DNA of 64,000 bases from Pannonibacter tanglangensis. GTDB taxonomy: Bacteria > Pseudomonadota > Alphaproteobacteria > Rhizobiales > Stappiaceae. Both the position numbers and the translations under genes were made by a program. Within the stretch, counting starts at the first letter, position 1. Each line of letters starts with the position of its first letter. The notes below the pieces were generated by a model. It was not told the DNA's origin. It saw only the letters and a list, made by a program, of their open reading frames with translations, and did no database searches. This document shows, one piece after another, positions 8,503 to 17,213 of the stretch. The DNA is taken from the NCBI RefSeq assembly GCF_009915685.1, contig NZ_JAABLP010000003.1; one strand, 5' to 3'.

Positions 8503-11040
8503 TTATTCGGCGGCGACGCGGCCGCTCGCTTCCGGCCGTGCCGGGAAGGTGCAGGTGACCGTGGTCCCGGCGCCCTCGCGCGATTCGATCTCCACCTCTC
8601 CCCCGTGCAGCTCGACGAAGCTCTTCACGATCGAGAGGCCGAGACCGGCACCACGGCGGCGTGCTCCGGAATCATGGCCGACGAAACGGTTGAACACCGC
8701 CTCTATCATGTCCTGCGGGATGCCGCAGCCACGATCCTTCACCGTGAAGACGATGTTGCCCTCGCGTCGACCGCAGGTTACGTCGACCACGCCGCCGTCA
8801 TCGGAGTAGCGCACCGCGTTGGCGATGAGGTTGAAGAGCACCTGACGCAGGCGGCGTTCATCGGCGAGCATTGTGCCGATGTCGCCCGGCACATGGGTGC
8901 GCAGCGTGATGTTGGCCTCGGCCAGGCGGTCCTTCAGGCCTTCTACTGCCGCCGACACGGTATGGGCCACGTCGACCTCGCTGAGATCCAGCTCCATGAT
9001 GCCGGCGTCGATCGTGGCGAGGTCGAGAATGTCGTTGATGATGGCCAGCAGCGCCGAGGACGACGACAGGATGTAGTCGGCATACTCCGACTGCTTGTCG
9101 GACAGCTCGCCGAACTTCGGATCCGACAGCAGCTGGGCGAAGCCGATGATGTTGGTCAGCGGCGACCGGAGCTCGTAGGACACGTGCTGGATGAAGGCGT
9201 TCTTCAGCTCGTCCGCCTGCTGCAGCGCCTCGTTCTTTTCCACCAGCGCGCGCTCGACATTGACGCTGTCGGTAACGTTAACGAAGGTGACCAGCGTGCC
9301 GCCATCCGGCAGCGGCACGGTCGCATAGTCGAGCACCATGCCGTCCCGCCGCTCCATGCGGCCGGCCAGATGCGTCCGGCTGTCCATCAGGCCCGTGACC
9401 GAACCGGCAAGCTGGCGCCAGGCGTCGGCCTCGTCCTCGGTCGCGGCGCAGGTCTCGACCACATCGTTGACATGCGGCAGGGCATCGAGCTGGGCATCCG
9501 CCAGACCCCAGATGCGGCCAAAGGCCGGGTTCCAGAGCCGCAGACGACCATCGGAGCCGAACACCGCCACGGCCTCGGAAAGGTTGTCGAGGGTTTCGCC
9601 CTGCACCCGGATCAGCGCGTTGTAGCGGCTTTCGAGATCGAGGCGCTCGGTGACGTTCTCGTAGATGTAGGTGACGCCGCCCTGCGGATGTGGGTTCGCG
9701 ATGACGCGCAGCGTCCGCCCGTCCGGCAGGTGCCACCAGAACTCGCGCGCGGCCAGCGACTGGTAGCTTTCCAGCATCTTGGTGCGCCAGCCGCGGTAGT
9801 CGGCCTGCTCCGGGAGCTTGCGGCCGGCACGCAGCGTGTCGAGAACCGTCCCGTCTTCCGGATTGCCGTCGAGGAAGGCCGGGTCGAGATCCCACAGGGC
9901 GCGGAAGGCGGCGTTGTAGAACTGCAGCTTGCGGTCGGCGCCATAGATCGCGACGGCCGTTGCCAGCTGGTCAAGGGTGCGGCCGTGGAACTCCTCGGTC
10001 CGGCGCAGCTCCTTGCGGATGCGGTCCAGCTCGGTGACGTCGATGGCGAGCGCGGCGCTGCCATGGAGGCTGCGGGCATCGGTCACCTCGAAGATGCGGC
10101 GCTCGCCGGCAGCAACGATCGGCATCCGGGCGGCGAAGGTGCCGTCGGGCTGACGGTCGCGACGGATGGCCTCGCGGGCGGCCGCGTCGAGGAAGTCGAT
10201 GTTGCCGCGCACGGCGCTTGCCGGATCGGTCGCATCGACGGCATGGGCATAGGCGGCATTGGCCCAGGTGAGATGACCATCGCCGTCGCTTTGCCAGGCA
10301 GGTGCCGGCATGGCGTCCAGCAGCGCGCGCAGCGTGGCAAGTTCACCGGCGAGGCGGGTGTTGCGGGCCCCGAGTTCGGCCTGCTGCTGACGGTCGCCTG
10401 TGAGGTCGCTCAGCCGCAGGACGGCCGATGCACCGGCAGTGCGTCCGACGGCCTCGACGAAGGTCTGCTGCCGGGTCTCCAGGGTCAGGCTGAAGGCTTC
10501 GCCGCTGGCGCGCAGGCGCAGGAGATGGTCTTCCAGCCGTTCGGCCGACTTCGGCTCGAGCCAACTGCCGAAGGCCAGAAGCTGGGCCGGTGCGCGCGGA
10601 ACGCCGGAGCTTTCCGGGATCACGCCCCAGACACCGACGCGCGCGCCCGGGCGGGCGCCGACCCGGGAGCCTTGCGCGTCACCGGCATCGGTCCAGGCGA
10701 TGATCCGCTGCTCATCCGTGTTGAGCATGGATTCGAGGCGGTCGACATAGAGGCGAAGGTCGCGGGTTTCCGCCGACATGGCCTCGATGCGTTCGGCCGA
10801 GATGCGACGGTTGCGGACATAGGCGAGGGAGGCGGTGATGGCAAAGGCGAAGACGCCGCCGAGCGCGGCGAGCCAGACCATGTGGGCAGGTTCGACGGAG
10901 GAGACCTCGGATGCGGCCAGGGCATCGCCGGCACGGACCAGCACGGCCAGGACGCTGACGCCAGAAAGGGATATCGTTTTCAGAATCCGTCCCCGCCGCC
11001 CCGCGCCAAAGCGCAAGCGTGACACGCCGACTGCCGGCAT
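8503..11040 (-). CDS. PAS-domain hybrid-type sensor histidine kinase
   Basis: About 845 aa. A hydrophobic signal/anchor near the N-terminus and a second membrane segment (MVWLAALGGVFAFAITASL) precede three or more PAS-like regions, then a HisKA domain with phosphoacceptor His619 in HVSYELRSP, and an HATPase domain with N-box NLIANAVRYSD, G1 DRGCGIP and G2 GAGLGLS. There is no receiver domain. A conserved neighbour of ahcY and tsaE in rhizobia; its signal is unknown. Start choice: ATG at 11040 has GAGGA 7 bases upstream; an ATG at 11106 would add 22 residues and is possible. Confidence 0.9.
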   Translation of the reverse strand: MPAVGVSRLRFGAGRRGRILKTISLSGVSVLAVLVRAGDALAASEVSSVEPAHMVWLAALGGVFAFAITASLAYVRNRRISAERIEAMSAETRDLRLYVDRLESMLNTDEQRIIAWTDAGDAQGSRVGARPGARVGVWGVIPESSGVPRAPAQLLAFGSWLEPKSAERLEDHLLRLRASGEAFSLTLETRQQTFVEAVGRTAGASAVLRLSDLTGDRQQQAELGARNTRLAGELATLRALLDAMPAPAWQSDGDGHLTWANAAYAHAVDATDPASAVRGNIDFLDAAAREAIRRDRQPDGTFAARMPIVAAGERRIFEVTDARSLHGSAALAIDVTELDRIRKELRRTEEFHGRTLDQLATAVAIYGADRKLQFYNAAFRALWDLDPAFLDGNPEDGTVLDTLRAGRKLPEQADYRGWRTKMLESYQSLAAREFWWHLPDGRTLRVIANPHPQGGVTYIYENVTERLDLESRYNALIRVQGETLDNLSEAVAVFGSDGRLRLWNPAFGRIWGLADAQLDALPHVNDVVETCAATEDEADAWRQLAGSVTGLMDSRTHLAGRMERRDGMVLDYATVPLPDGGTLVTFVNVTDSVNVERALVEKNEALQQADELKNAFIQHVSYELRSPLTNIIGFAQLLSDPKFGELSDKQSEYADYILSSSSALLAIINDILDLATIDAGIMELDLSEVDVAHTVSAAVEGLKDRLAEANITLRTHVPGDIGTMLADERRLRQVLFNLIANAVRYSDDGGVVDVTCGRREGNIVFTVKDRGCGIPQDMIEAVFNRFVGHDSGARRRGAGLGLSIVKSFVELHGGEVEIESREGAGTTVTCTFPARPEASGRVAAE

Positions 11041-11165
11041 TTCGTGATCCTCATTCGCCGCCAAAAAGTCCGGCCGAAGACCGGAGTCCTCAAGGGAATG
11101 CCTCATTTCCCCTGATTCGTCCTGACCATACCTCGTTCGAGAATCGCGCTAAAGAGTCTGTTGCT

Positions 11166-11201
11166 GAAAAGTTAACAGGCCCCGCTTTTCGGCGGGGCCT
11201 G
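11166..11201 (-). terminator. Probable terminator of ahcY
   Basis: A perfect 10-bp stem CAGGCCCCGC (11176-11185) / GCGGGGCCTG (11192-11201) with a 6-base loop. Read on the - strand it is followed by TTAACTTTTC, an interrupted U-tract. It lies about 70 bp after the ahcY stop. Confidence 0.6.
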
Positions 11202-11269
11202 CACATCGTCGTTTTCCGCTGGGTAAGACTGCCGACCTTTACTACATCTAGTGGTCAGCGCTGCAGAAA

Positions 11270-12658
11270 TCAGTACTTGTAGTGTTCCGACTTGAACGGA
11301 CCGGCCTTCGCAATCCCCAGGTATTGGGCCTGGTCGTCGGACAGTTCGGTTAACGTGACGCCGAGCTTCTCGAGATGCAGGCGCGCGACCTTCTCGTCGA
11401 GGTGCTTCGGCAGGACGTAGACCTCGTTCTTGTACTGGTTGCCGCGGGTGAAGAGCTCGATCTGCGCCAGCACCTGGTTGGTGAAGCTCGCGGACATGAC
11501 GAAGCTCGGGTGACCGGTGGCATTGCCGAGGTTCACGAGGCGGCCCTGCGAGAGCAGGATCATGCGCTTGCCGTCCGGGAACACGACCATGTCGACCTGG
11601 TCCTTGACCGGACGCCACTGGAAGTTCTTCAGCGCCGCGACCTGGATCTCGTTGTCGAAGTGACCGATGTTGCAGACGATGGCCATGTCCTTCATCTGCC
11701 GCATGTGGTCGAGGGTGATGATGTCCTTGTTGCCGGTCGCGGTGACGAAGATGTCGGCCGAGGAGGCAACCTGCTCGAGCGTCTTCACCTCGAAGCCGTC
11801 CATCGCCGCCTGCAGGGCGCAGATCGGGTCGATTTCCGTGACGATGACGCGGGCGCCGGAGCCGGCGAGCGACTGGGCCGAGCCCTTGCCCACATCACCG
11901 TAACCGCAGACCACGGCGACCTTGCCCGACATCATGACGTCGGTGCCGCGGCGGATGCCGTCAACGAGCGACTCGCGGCAGCCATAACGGTTGTCGAACT
12001 TGGACTTGGTGACGCTGTCGTTGACGTTGATCGCCGGGAACGGCAGCTGGCCCTTCTTCTGCATTTCGTAGAGACGCAGCACGCCGGTGGTGGTCTCTTC
12101 GGTCACGCCCTGGATGAGGTCGCGCTGCTTGGTGAACCAGCCCGGGTTCTTGGCCATGCGCTTCTTGATCTGGGCAAAGAGGTATTCTTCCTCTTCCGAC
12201 TTCGGGTGCTCGATCAGGTCGGTCTCGCCGGCCTCGACGCGGGCGCCGAGCAGGATGTAGAGCGTGGCGTCACCGCCGTCGTCGAGGATCATGTTGGCAC
12301 CTTCGGGGAAGTCGAAGATGCGGTCGGCATAGTCCCAGTATTCCTCAAGGGTCTCGCCCTTGATGGCAAAGACCGGGATGCCGGCAGCCGCGATGGCGGC
12401 AGCGGCCTGGTCCTGGGTCGAGAAGATGTTGCAGGACGCCCAGCGGACTTCGGCGCCGAGGGCGACGAGGGTCTCGATCAGCACGGCCGTCTGGATGGTC
12501 ATGTGCAGCGAACCGGCGATGCGCGCGCCCTTCAGCGGCTTTGCGGCGCCGAACTCGGCGCGGCAGGCCATCAGGCCCGGCATCTCGGTCTCGGCGATCT
12601 CGATCTCGGTGCGGCCCCAGTCGGCGAGCTTGATGTCCTTGACGATGTAATCGGTCAT
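11270..12658 (-). CDS. ahcY: Adenosylhomocysteinase
   Basis: 462 aa cytosolic NAD-dependent enzyme that splits S-adenosylhomocysteine to adenosine and homocysteine in the activated methyl cycle. Visible marks are SLHMTIQTAVL, the substrate loop NVNDSVTKSKFDN, the NAD fold GYGDVGKG, CNIGHFDNEI, and the usual C-terminus ending KSEHYKY. The ATG at 12658 (MTDYIVKDI) gives the family length; AGGA lies about 10 bases upstream. Upstream are a promoter and a perfect AT-rich inverted repeat that probably controls it. Confidence 0.97.
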   Translation of the reverse strand: MTDYIVKDIKLADWGRTEIEIAETEMPGLMACRAEFGAAKPLKGARIAGSLHMTIQTAVLIETLVALGAEVRWASCNIFSTQDQAAAAIAAAGIPVFAIKGETLEEYWDYADRIFDFPEGANMILDDGGDATLYILLGARVEAGETDLIEHPKSEEEEYLFAQIKKRMAKNPGWFTKQRDLIQGVTEETTTGVLRLYEMQKKGQLPFPAINVNDSVTKSKFDNRYGCRESLVDGIRRGTDVMMSGKVAVVCGYGDVGKGSAQSLAGSGARVIVTEIDPICALQAAMDGFEVKTLEQVASSADIFVTATGNKDIITLDHMRQMKDMAIVCNIGHFDNEIQVAALKNFQWRPVKDQVDMVVFPDGKRMILLSQGRLVNLGNATGHPSFVMSASFTNQVLAQIELFTRGNQYKNEVYVLPKHLDEKVARLHLEKLGVTLTELSDDQAQYLGIAKAGPFKSEHYKY

Positions 12659-12781
12659 GAAAAGGTCCTGTGTCTGACGGGCGGTCGGCCCGGCGCGGGG
12701 CAAGGAAACGCATCTGGCCACAGGACGGGACCGGCCACGACCGGGCCGGGGCATAGGGGCCGCCCTGCAGCAACCGCGGCC

Positions 12782-12810
12782 CTTATACCCCGGTCCGGCC
12801 GACCCTGCAA
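12782..12810 (-). promoter_or_regulatory. Candidate promoter of ahcY
   Basis: On the - strand TTGCAG (12805-12810) and TATAAG (12782-12787) are separated by 17 bases, giving a predicted leader of about 115 nt. The -10 matches the consensus in five of six positions, the -35 in three. I see no recognisable SAH or SAM riboswitch in the leader. Confidence 0.5.
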
Positions 12811-12814
12811 TTCA

Positions 12815-12836
12815 GATATAAAGCTTTCTTTATATC
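12815..12836. promoter_or_regulatory. Perfect inverted repeat upstream of ahcY, candidate operator
   Basis: GATATAAAG (12815-12823), four bases, CTTTATATC (12828-12836): a perfect 9-bp inverted repeat, AT-rich in GC-rich surroundings, ending 4 bp upstream of the candidate -35 box of ahcY. The shape fits a dimeric winged-helix (ArsR-type) regulator. SahR, an ArsR-family regulator of SAH recycling in proteobacteria, is the obvious candidate, but that link is inference and no such gene is in the window. Confidence 0.6.
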
Positions 12837-12982
12837 CCGCTCGCAAACCTGCGAACGGGGTAAAGGAAGGATGGACGGCCCCGGCGCGGCATCGCAGGCG
12901 AGAGGGCTTGTGCAGGACGGCCGGGAATGATCAGGAAAGGTTCCGGCGCCTGGCGGGAAAAGCCCTCGGGCGGCGTACCGGA

Positions 12983-13055
12983 ATACGGGCCAGAAGCGGG
13001 CCTGAAACGGGCCCGAAGACCAAGCCAGCGAAGGGGCCAGAGAAGGGGCCAGAAA
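12983..13055. repeat. Short tandem repeats between ptsH-like gene and ahcY
   Basis: Three imperfect 11-bp units with core CGGGCC (12983-12993, 12994-13004, 13005-13015), then two 12-bp units AGGGGCCAGAGA / AGGGGCCAGAAA (13032-13055). They fill the end of the 412-bp gap 12659-13070, which otherwise holds the ahcY promoter and operator. No gene is seen there. Confidence 0.7.
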
Positions 13056-13070
13056 ATGCGGAGGACCGCG

Positions 13071-13346
13071 TCAGTCTTCTTCGCCGAACCGGTCGGCGAC
13101 CAGAGCGGCGATGGCGGACATTGCCGCCTCGGCGTCATTGCCTTCGACCACCACATGGATGCAGCAGCCCGGCGCGGCGGCAAGCATCATCAGCCCCATG
13201 ATCGAGTTGCCGCCGACGGTCTGCCCGTCCTTGGACACATGCACCTCGGAGGTGAAGGTTTCGACCAGCTTGACCAGCTTGGCGGAGGCACGGGCGTGGA
13301 GGCCACGCTTGTTGACGATGGCAAGGTCCTGTTCAAGTCGCATCAT
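13071..13346 (-). CDS. HPr-family phosphocarrier of the PTS-Ntr type
   Basis: 91 aa. Active-site His in KRGLHARASAKLV (His16 counted from the ATG at 13343, His17 from 13346) and the regulatory serine in GGNSIMGLMMLAA, the target of HprK. It passes phosphate from PtsP/EI-Ntr to EIIA proteins; rhizobia have no complete sugar-transporting PTS, so the role is regulatory. Two adjacent ATG codons (13346, 13343) are both possible starts and neither has a strong ribosome site. First gene after the 293-bp spaced EIIA and HprK genes on the same strand. Confidence 0.93.
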   Translation of the reverse strand: MMRLEQDLAIVNKRGLHARASAKLVKLVETFTSEVHVSKDGQTVGGNSIMGLMMLAAAPGCCIHVVVEGNDAEAAMSAIAALVADRFGEED

Positions 13347-13380
13347 TTAGGAAGGCAGCGTCCCGGATAGCAGCAGCGCG

Positions 13381-13785
13381 TCACACCTGGCCGGAAAGCA
13401 CCTGGCTGGCGACGGAAATGTATTTTTGCCCGGCTTTGCGCGCTTCGTCCACTGCTTCGGGAAGGCTGCGGTCGGCCCGCAGGCTGGCGAGCTTGATCAG
13501 CAGCGGCAGGTTGACGCCGGCGACCACCTCGATGGTCTTGCCGTCCATGACCGAAATGGCGAGATTCGACGGGGTTCCGCCGAACATGTCGGTCAGAAGG
13601 ACCACGCCGGCGCCGGTGTTGACGGCCTCCACGGCGGCGAGGATGTCCTGGCGCCGCTGCTCCATGTTGTCTTCGGGCCCGATGCAGATCGTTGCGATCT
13701 GCGTCTGCGGTCCGACCACGTGTTCCAGCGCCGCCTTGAATTCCTCGGCCAGCCGGCCGTGCGTCACGAGTACGAGTCCGATCAT
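13381..13785 (-). CDS. Mannose-type PTS EIIA component (regulatory)
   Basis: 134 aa, EIIA-Man fold. Active-site His9 in VLVTHGRLAEEF, and the conserved LLTDMFGGTPSNLA loop. There is no EIIB, EIIC or EIID nearby, so it acts as a phosphorylation-state sensor at the end of the HPr relay. ATG at 13785 puts the active-site His at the normal position; a longer frame exists but lacks support. Placed between the HPr gene and hprK. Confidence 0.92.
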   Translation of the reverse strand: MIGLVLVTHGRLAEEFKAALEHVVGPQTQIATICIGPEDNMEQRRQDILAAVEAVNTGAGVVLLTDMFGGTPSNLAISVMDGKTIEVVAGVNLPLLIKLASLRADRSLPEAVDEARKAGQKYISVASQVLSGQV

Positions 13786-14078
13786 TCTTGCCCGACCTGT
13801 CCCGGTGGCCATCCCGCGCACGGATCTGGTCCGCGCCGGGGATGGTCACCCTTGCATACATCTGACGGTCCCGGAAGGCACGGGGCTCCCCCTCCTGTCC
13901 GGTCCGCCACCTGTGGAACCGCCTCCGGCAGACCCGTCCGGCCTGACATATGAGGGGCGGCTCGCGTTATTCAATCCTTTCAGCCAGCCGCGCCGCCAAA
14001 CCTGACCGGCTCGCCCGCAGACTGCCGCAATGTCGGCAAGCGCGCGGCGCAAAGCAAGTCGTTTTTCGGAGGGCCGGC

Positions 14079-14570
14079 CTACAGCGGGCAGGCCCCCTCG
14101 CCGGCGAGACGCAACAGGGCGTGCCGGACAAGCAGAAGCTGGCGGGGCAGGTCCGCCTCCGGCACCGCCTGACAGGGCAGCTGCACCGGCCCGAAGGGCA
14201 CCGCACAGGCCGCGTCGTCCGGCAGCCGCTCGATCTCGCCGATGGGCCGCAGGTCGATGACGAGATGGATCAGCGCCTGCGTCTCGCGGATGCGGCGGAT
14301 GAGGCCGTGGCCGCGCAGCTCGATGCGTCCCTCCAGGCCGCGCGCCCCTTCGGCGACCAGTCCGGCCGCACCGACCGACAGATGCACGCGGTCATCGCCG
14401 ACGAGCGCCGCGAAATGGCCGTTGCGTTCGGCCTCGCCCAGCAGGTGAAGGGCAAGGCTCGACTTGCCCGCGCCGGACGGGCCGCGCAGCAGCAGGCCGA
14501 AGCGACCGAGGATCACGGCCGTCGCGTGGTGGCAGGGCCCGTCGGGCGAGGGCAGCCGGGTGTCGGTCAC
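14079..14570 (-). CDS. hprK: HprK, short HPr kinase/phosphorylase
   Basis: 163 aa with P-loop GPSGAGKS (30-37). Only the C-terminal catalytic domain is present, the normal form in alphaproteobacteria, whereas Firmicutes HprK is about 310 aa. It phosphorylates or dephosphorylates the serine of HPr. Its start overlaps the chvG stop by 4 bases, so it is cotranscribed with chvG. In related bacteria this kinase links the PTS relay to ChvG/ChvI; here the link is inferred from the gene order. The 293-bp stretch to the EIIA gene shows no gene. Confidence 0.92.
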   Translation of the reverse strand: MTDTRLPSPDGPCHHATAVILGRFGLLLRGPSGAGKSSLALHLLGEAERNGHFAALVGDDRVHLSVGAAGLVAEGARGLEGRIELRGHGLIRRIRETQALIHLVIDLRPIGEIERLPDDAACAVPFGPVQLPCQAVPEADLPRQLLLVRHALLRLAGEGACPL

Positions 14571-16408
14571 GCTGGCCGGCCCGCCGGCAGCGACAGGACG
14601 AACCGGGCCCCGGTCACCCGGCGCGTGCCGGTCTGCGGATCGGGCTCGGTGCGGTTCTCGGCCGTGATGGTGCCCTTGTGCGCCTCGATGATCTGGCGCG
14701 AAATGGACAGGCCGAGACCGGAGTTGTTGCCGAAATCCTCGCCGTCAGGACGGTCCGTGTAGAAGCGCTCGAAGATCCGCTCGATCTTCTCGGCCCGGAT
14801 GCCGGGGCCGTCGTCATCCACCGTGACGATGATGCGCGGGCCCTTGCGGCTTGCGCCGATGCGCACGGTGCCTCCCTCCGGCGAGAAGGAGCGGGCATTG
14901 TCGATGAGGTTGTTGATCACCTGGGCGAGGCGGCTGTCGTAGCCCATCATCTCGTAGGGCTTGTCCGGGGCCTTCTCGCCCGGCTTCTCGGGCTTCACGT
15001 CGGCGATGGTGAGGATGACGCGCGGTGCCGTCTCGACGGCGCGCTGGTTGCTCATGTCGGCAACGCCGCGCAACAGGTTCGCCACGTCGAGCACCTCCGC
15101 ATTGCCGCGCGACAACTCCGCATCCAGGCGGGAGGCGTCGGAAATGTCGGTGATCAGGCGGTCGAGCCGGCGCACGTCGTGCTGGATCACCTCCATCAGC
15201 CGGGCGCGCGATGTGTCCGACTTGGCGAGCGGCAGCGTCTCGACGGCGCTGCGCAGCGAGGTCAGCGGGTTCTTCAGCTCGTGCGCCACGTCGGCGGCAA
15301 AGCGCTCGATCGCGTCCATCCGGTTGTAGAGGGCGTTCGTCATGTCGCGGAAGGCCCGCGCCAGGTGGCCGATCTCGTCCTGCCGGTCGGAGAAATCGGG
15401 GATCTCGTGGCGCGAGTTGGAGCCCTTGCGCACCCGTTCGGCGGCGGCGGCAAGCCGTCGCACCGGGCCGGCGATGGTCCCGGCGAGCAGCACCGACATG
15501 ATGAACATCACGCCGGCAGCGACCAGGAAGACGCGCATGATGGCGATCCGCTCGGCGCTGACGATGGCGTCGATGTCACCGCCCTGGGTGGAGAGCAGCA
15601 ACGTTCCGAGCACCGCGCGGAAGCGCTGGATCGGCACGGCCACGGACACGATCAGCTCGCCGCGCTGCGAGACGCGCACGACGCTGGCCGGCGATCCGTT
15701 CAGGGCGGCTTCCACTTCCGGATAGATCCGCCCGTCGCCGCCACCGGCCTCCTGATAGAGCGGCAGGTCGCCCTGCCGCATCCAGAGCTTCATCGACTGC
15801 CACATGCGGTCGAGCATGCCCACCTCCTCGCCCTCGGGCGGCGGCAGGTCGAACCGCAGGATTTGCGGGCCGGAATAGAGATGGCGGGAATCGAGGATCA
15901 GCAGGCCGTCGGGATCATAGATCCGGGCCCGCGTCTTGGTCGGCGAGATCAGGCGGCGCAGGACCGGGCCGACGCGCTCGGGATTGACCGGAAAGTCCAG
16001 CGAGGTGAGCGAATCCGGTGCCAGCGTCTCGCCGGCCTGCAGTTCGAGAAGCTTTTCCGGGTCGACACTGATGGCACCGGTGTCGACCGTGGCCGAGGCG
16101 GCGATCGCGCCGGCGATGATCTCGCCCTGGGTGAGGAGGCTCTGCACGCGGGCGTCGATGAGGCCGGCGCGGAACTGGTTGAGGTAGAGAATGCCCGACA
16201 CCAGCGCGATCAGGCCGGCGAGGTTGAGGACCACGATGCGCTTCGTCAGCGAGGAGAAGACGTAGGTGCCCAGGAAGGCCCCCGCCCGCGCCCTCAGCCG
16301 CCGGCGCAGCCGGACGCTGCCGAGCCGGCGCAGCGGCGTGGAGCTGCGCTCGCCGGAGCTCTCCGGCGCTGCACCGTCACGGTCGTCGGTCTCAGCCTCT
16401 GTCGTCAT
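14567..16408 (-). CDS. chvG: ChvG (ExoS)-type sensor histidine kinase
   Basis: 613 aa inner-membrane kinase. A cytoplasmic basic N-terminus, TM1 (IVVLNLAGLIALVSGILYL), a periplasmic sensor domain of about 200 residues, TM2 (VFLVAAGVMFIMSVLLAGTI), HAMP, HisKA with His376 in ADVAHELKNPLTS, N-box NNLIDNARSFS, G1 DDGPGI and G2 SGLGLSIS. In Agrobacterium, Sinorhizobium and Brucella this kinase senses acid/envelope conditions and controls exopolysaccharide, motility and host association. ATG at 16408 is taken; a GTG two codons earlier is possible. chvI precedes it by about 100 bp. Confidence 0.94.
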   Translation of the reverse strand: MTTEAETDDRDGAAPESSGERSSTPLRRLGSVRLRRRLRARAGAFLGTYVFSSLTKRIVVLNLAGLIALVSGILYLNQFRAGLIDARVQSLLTQGEIIAGAIAASATVDTGAISVDPEKLLELQAGETLAPDSLTSLDFPVNPERVGPVLRRLISPTKTRARIYDPDGLLILDSRHLYSGPQILRFDLPPPEGEEVGMLDRMWQSMKLWMRQGDLPLYQEAGGGDGRIYPEVEAALNGSPASVVRVSQRGELIVSVAVPIQRFRAVLGTLLLSTQGGDIDAIVSAERIAIMRVFLVAAGVMFIMSVLLAGTIAGPVRRLAAAAERVRKGSNSRHEIPDFSDRQDEIGHLARAFRDMTNALYNRMDAIERFAADVAHELKNPLTSLRSAVETLPLAKSDTSRARLMEVIQHDVRRLDRLITDISDASRLDAELSRGNAEVLDVANLLRGVADMSNQRAVETAPRVILTIADVKPEKPGEKAPDKPYEMMGYDSRLAQVINNLIDNARSFSPEGGTVRIGASRKGPRIIVTVDDDGPGIRAEKIERIFERFYTDRPDGEDFGNNSGLGLSISRQIIEAHKGTITAENRTEPDPQTGTRRVTGARFVLSLPAGRPA

Positions 16409-16514
16409 CGCCACCCGTCGCTGCGGTCACATGGGGACCGCCGGCCGCCAGCCTGCCTGTCCGGACCGGCCCCGGGGTCCTGCCGGGGTGGTGCGGAGCG
16501 GTGCGGCCGGTTCC

Positions 16515-17213
16515 TCACACTTCGCGGAAGCGGTAGCCGACGCCATAGAGCGTCTCGATCATGTCGAAGTCGTCGTCCACCATCTTGAACTTCTTGCGCA
16601 GACGCTTGATGTGGCTGTCGATGGTGCGGTCGTCAACATAGACCTGATCGTCATAGGCCGCGTCCATCAGCGCGTTGCGGCTCTTGACGACCCCCGGACG
16701 CTGGGCCAGCGCCGACAGGATCAGGAACTCCGTGACGGTCAGGGTCACCGGCTTGCCGTTCCAGGTGCAGGTATGGCGCTCCTGGTCCATGACAAGGAGG
16801 CCGCGCTCCAGCAGCTTGTCCGCATCCTCGCGCGGCGCGGAGGCATCCCGCGGCGAGACGCGGCGCAGCACGGCGCGCACGCGCTCGACCAGCAGGCGCT
16901 GGGAGAACGGCTTCCGGATGAAATCGTCCGCGCCCATCTTGAGGCCGAACAGCTCGTCGATCTCGTCGTCCTTCGACGTCAGGAAGATCACCGGCATGTC
17001 GGAGGTCTGGCGCAGGCGGCGCAGGAGCTCCATGCCGTCCATGCGGGGCATCTTGATGTCGAAGATGGCCAGCGTGGGCGGATCGGTCAGCAGGCCGTCC
17101 AGCGCCGAGGCGCCGTCCGTATAGGTCTGGACGCGGTAGCCCTCGGACTCCAGTGCAATGGACACCGAAGTGAGAATGTTTCGGTCATCGTCGACCAAGG
17201 CAATCGTCGGCAT
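16515..17213 (-). CDS. chvI: ChvI response regulator
   Basis: 232 aa OmpR-family regulator. Receiver domain with phosphoacceptor Asp52 in FDIKMPRMDG and Lys in FIRKPFS, followed by a winged-helix DNA-binding domain (TVTEFLILSAL, DDRTIDSHIKRLRKKF, GVGYRFREV). The ATG at 17213 (MPTIALVDDD) matches the conserved start of ChvI proteins. Partner of chvG and divergent from pckA across a 456-bp gap. Confidence 0.95.
   Translation of the reverse strand: MPTIALVDDDRNILTSVSIALESEGYRVQTYTDGASALDGLLTDPPTLAIFDIKMPRMDGMELLRRLRQTSDMPVIFLTSKDDEIDELFGLKMGADDFIRKPFSQRLLVERVRAVLRRVSPRDASAPREDADKLLERGLLVMDQERHTCTWNGKPVTLTVTEFLILSALAQRPGVVKSRNALMDAAYDDQVYVDDRTIDSHIKRLRKKFKMVDDDFDMIETLYGVGYRFREV

Noticed and set aside
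8605..11022. An 805-codon + strand frame opposite the histidine kinase gene.
   Set aside because: Antisense shadow of the kinase with compositional bias; no recognisable motif.
12659..12780. Possible SAH or SAM riboswitch in the ahcY leader.
   Set aside because: I could not match the conserved core of any known SAH or SAM class by eye.
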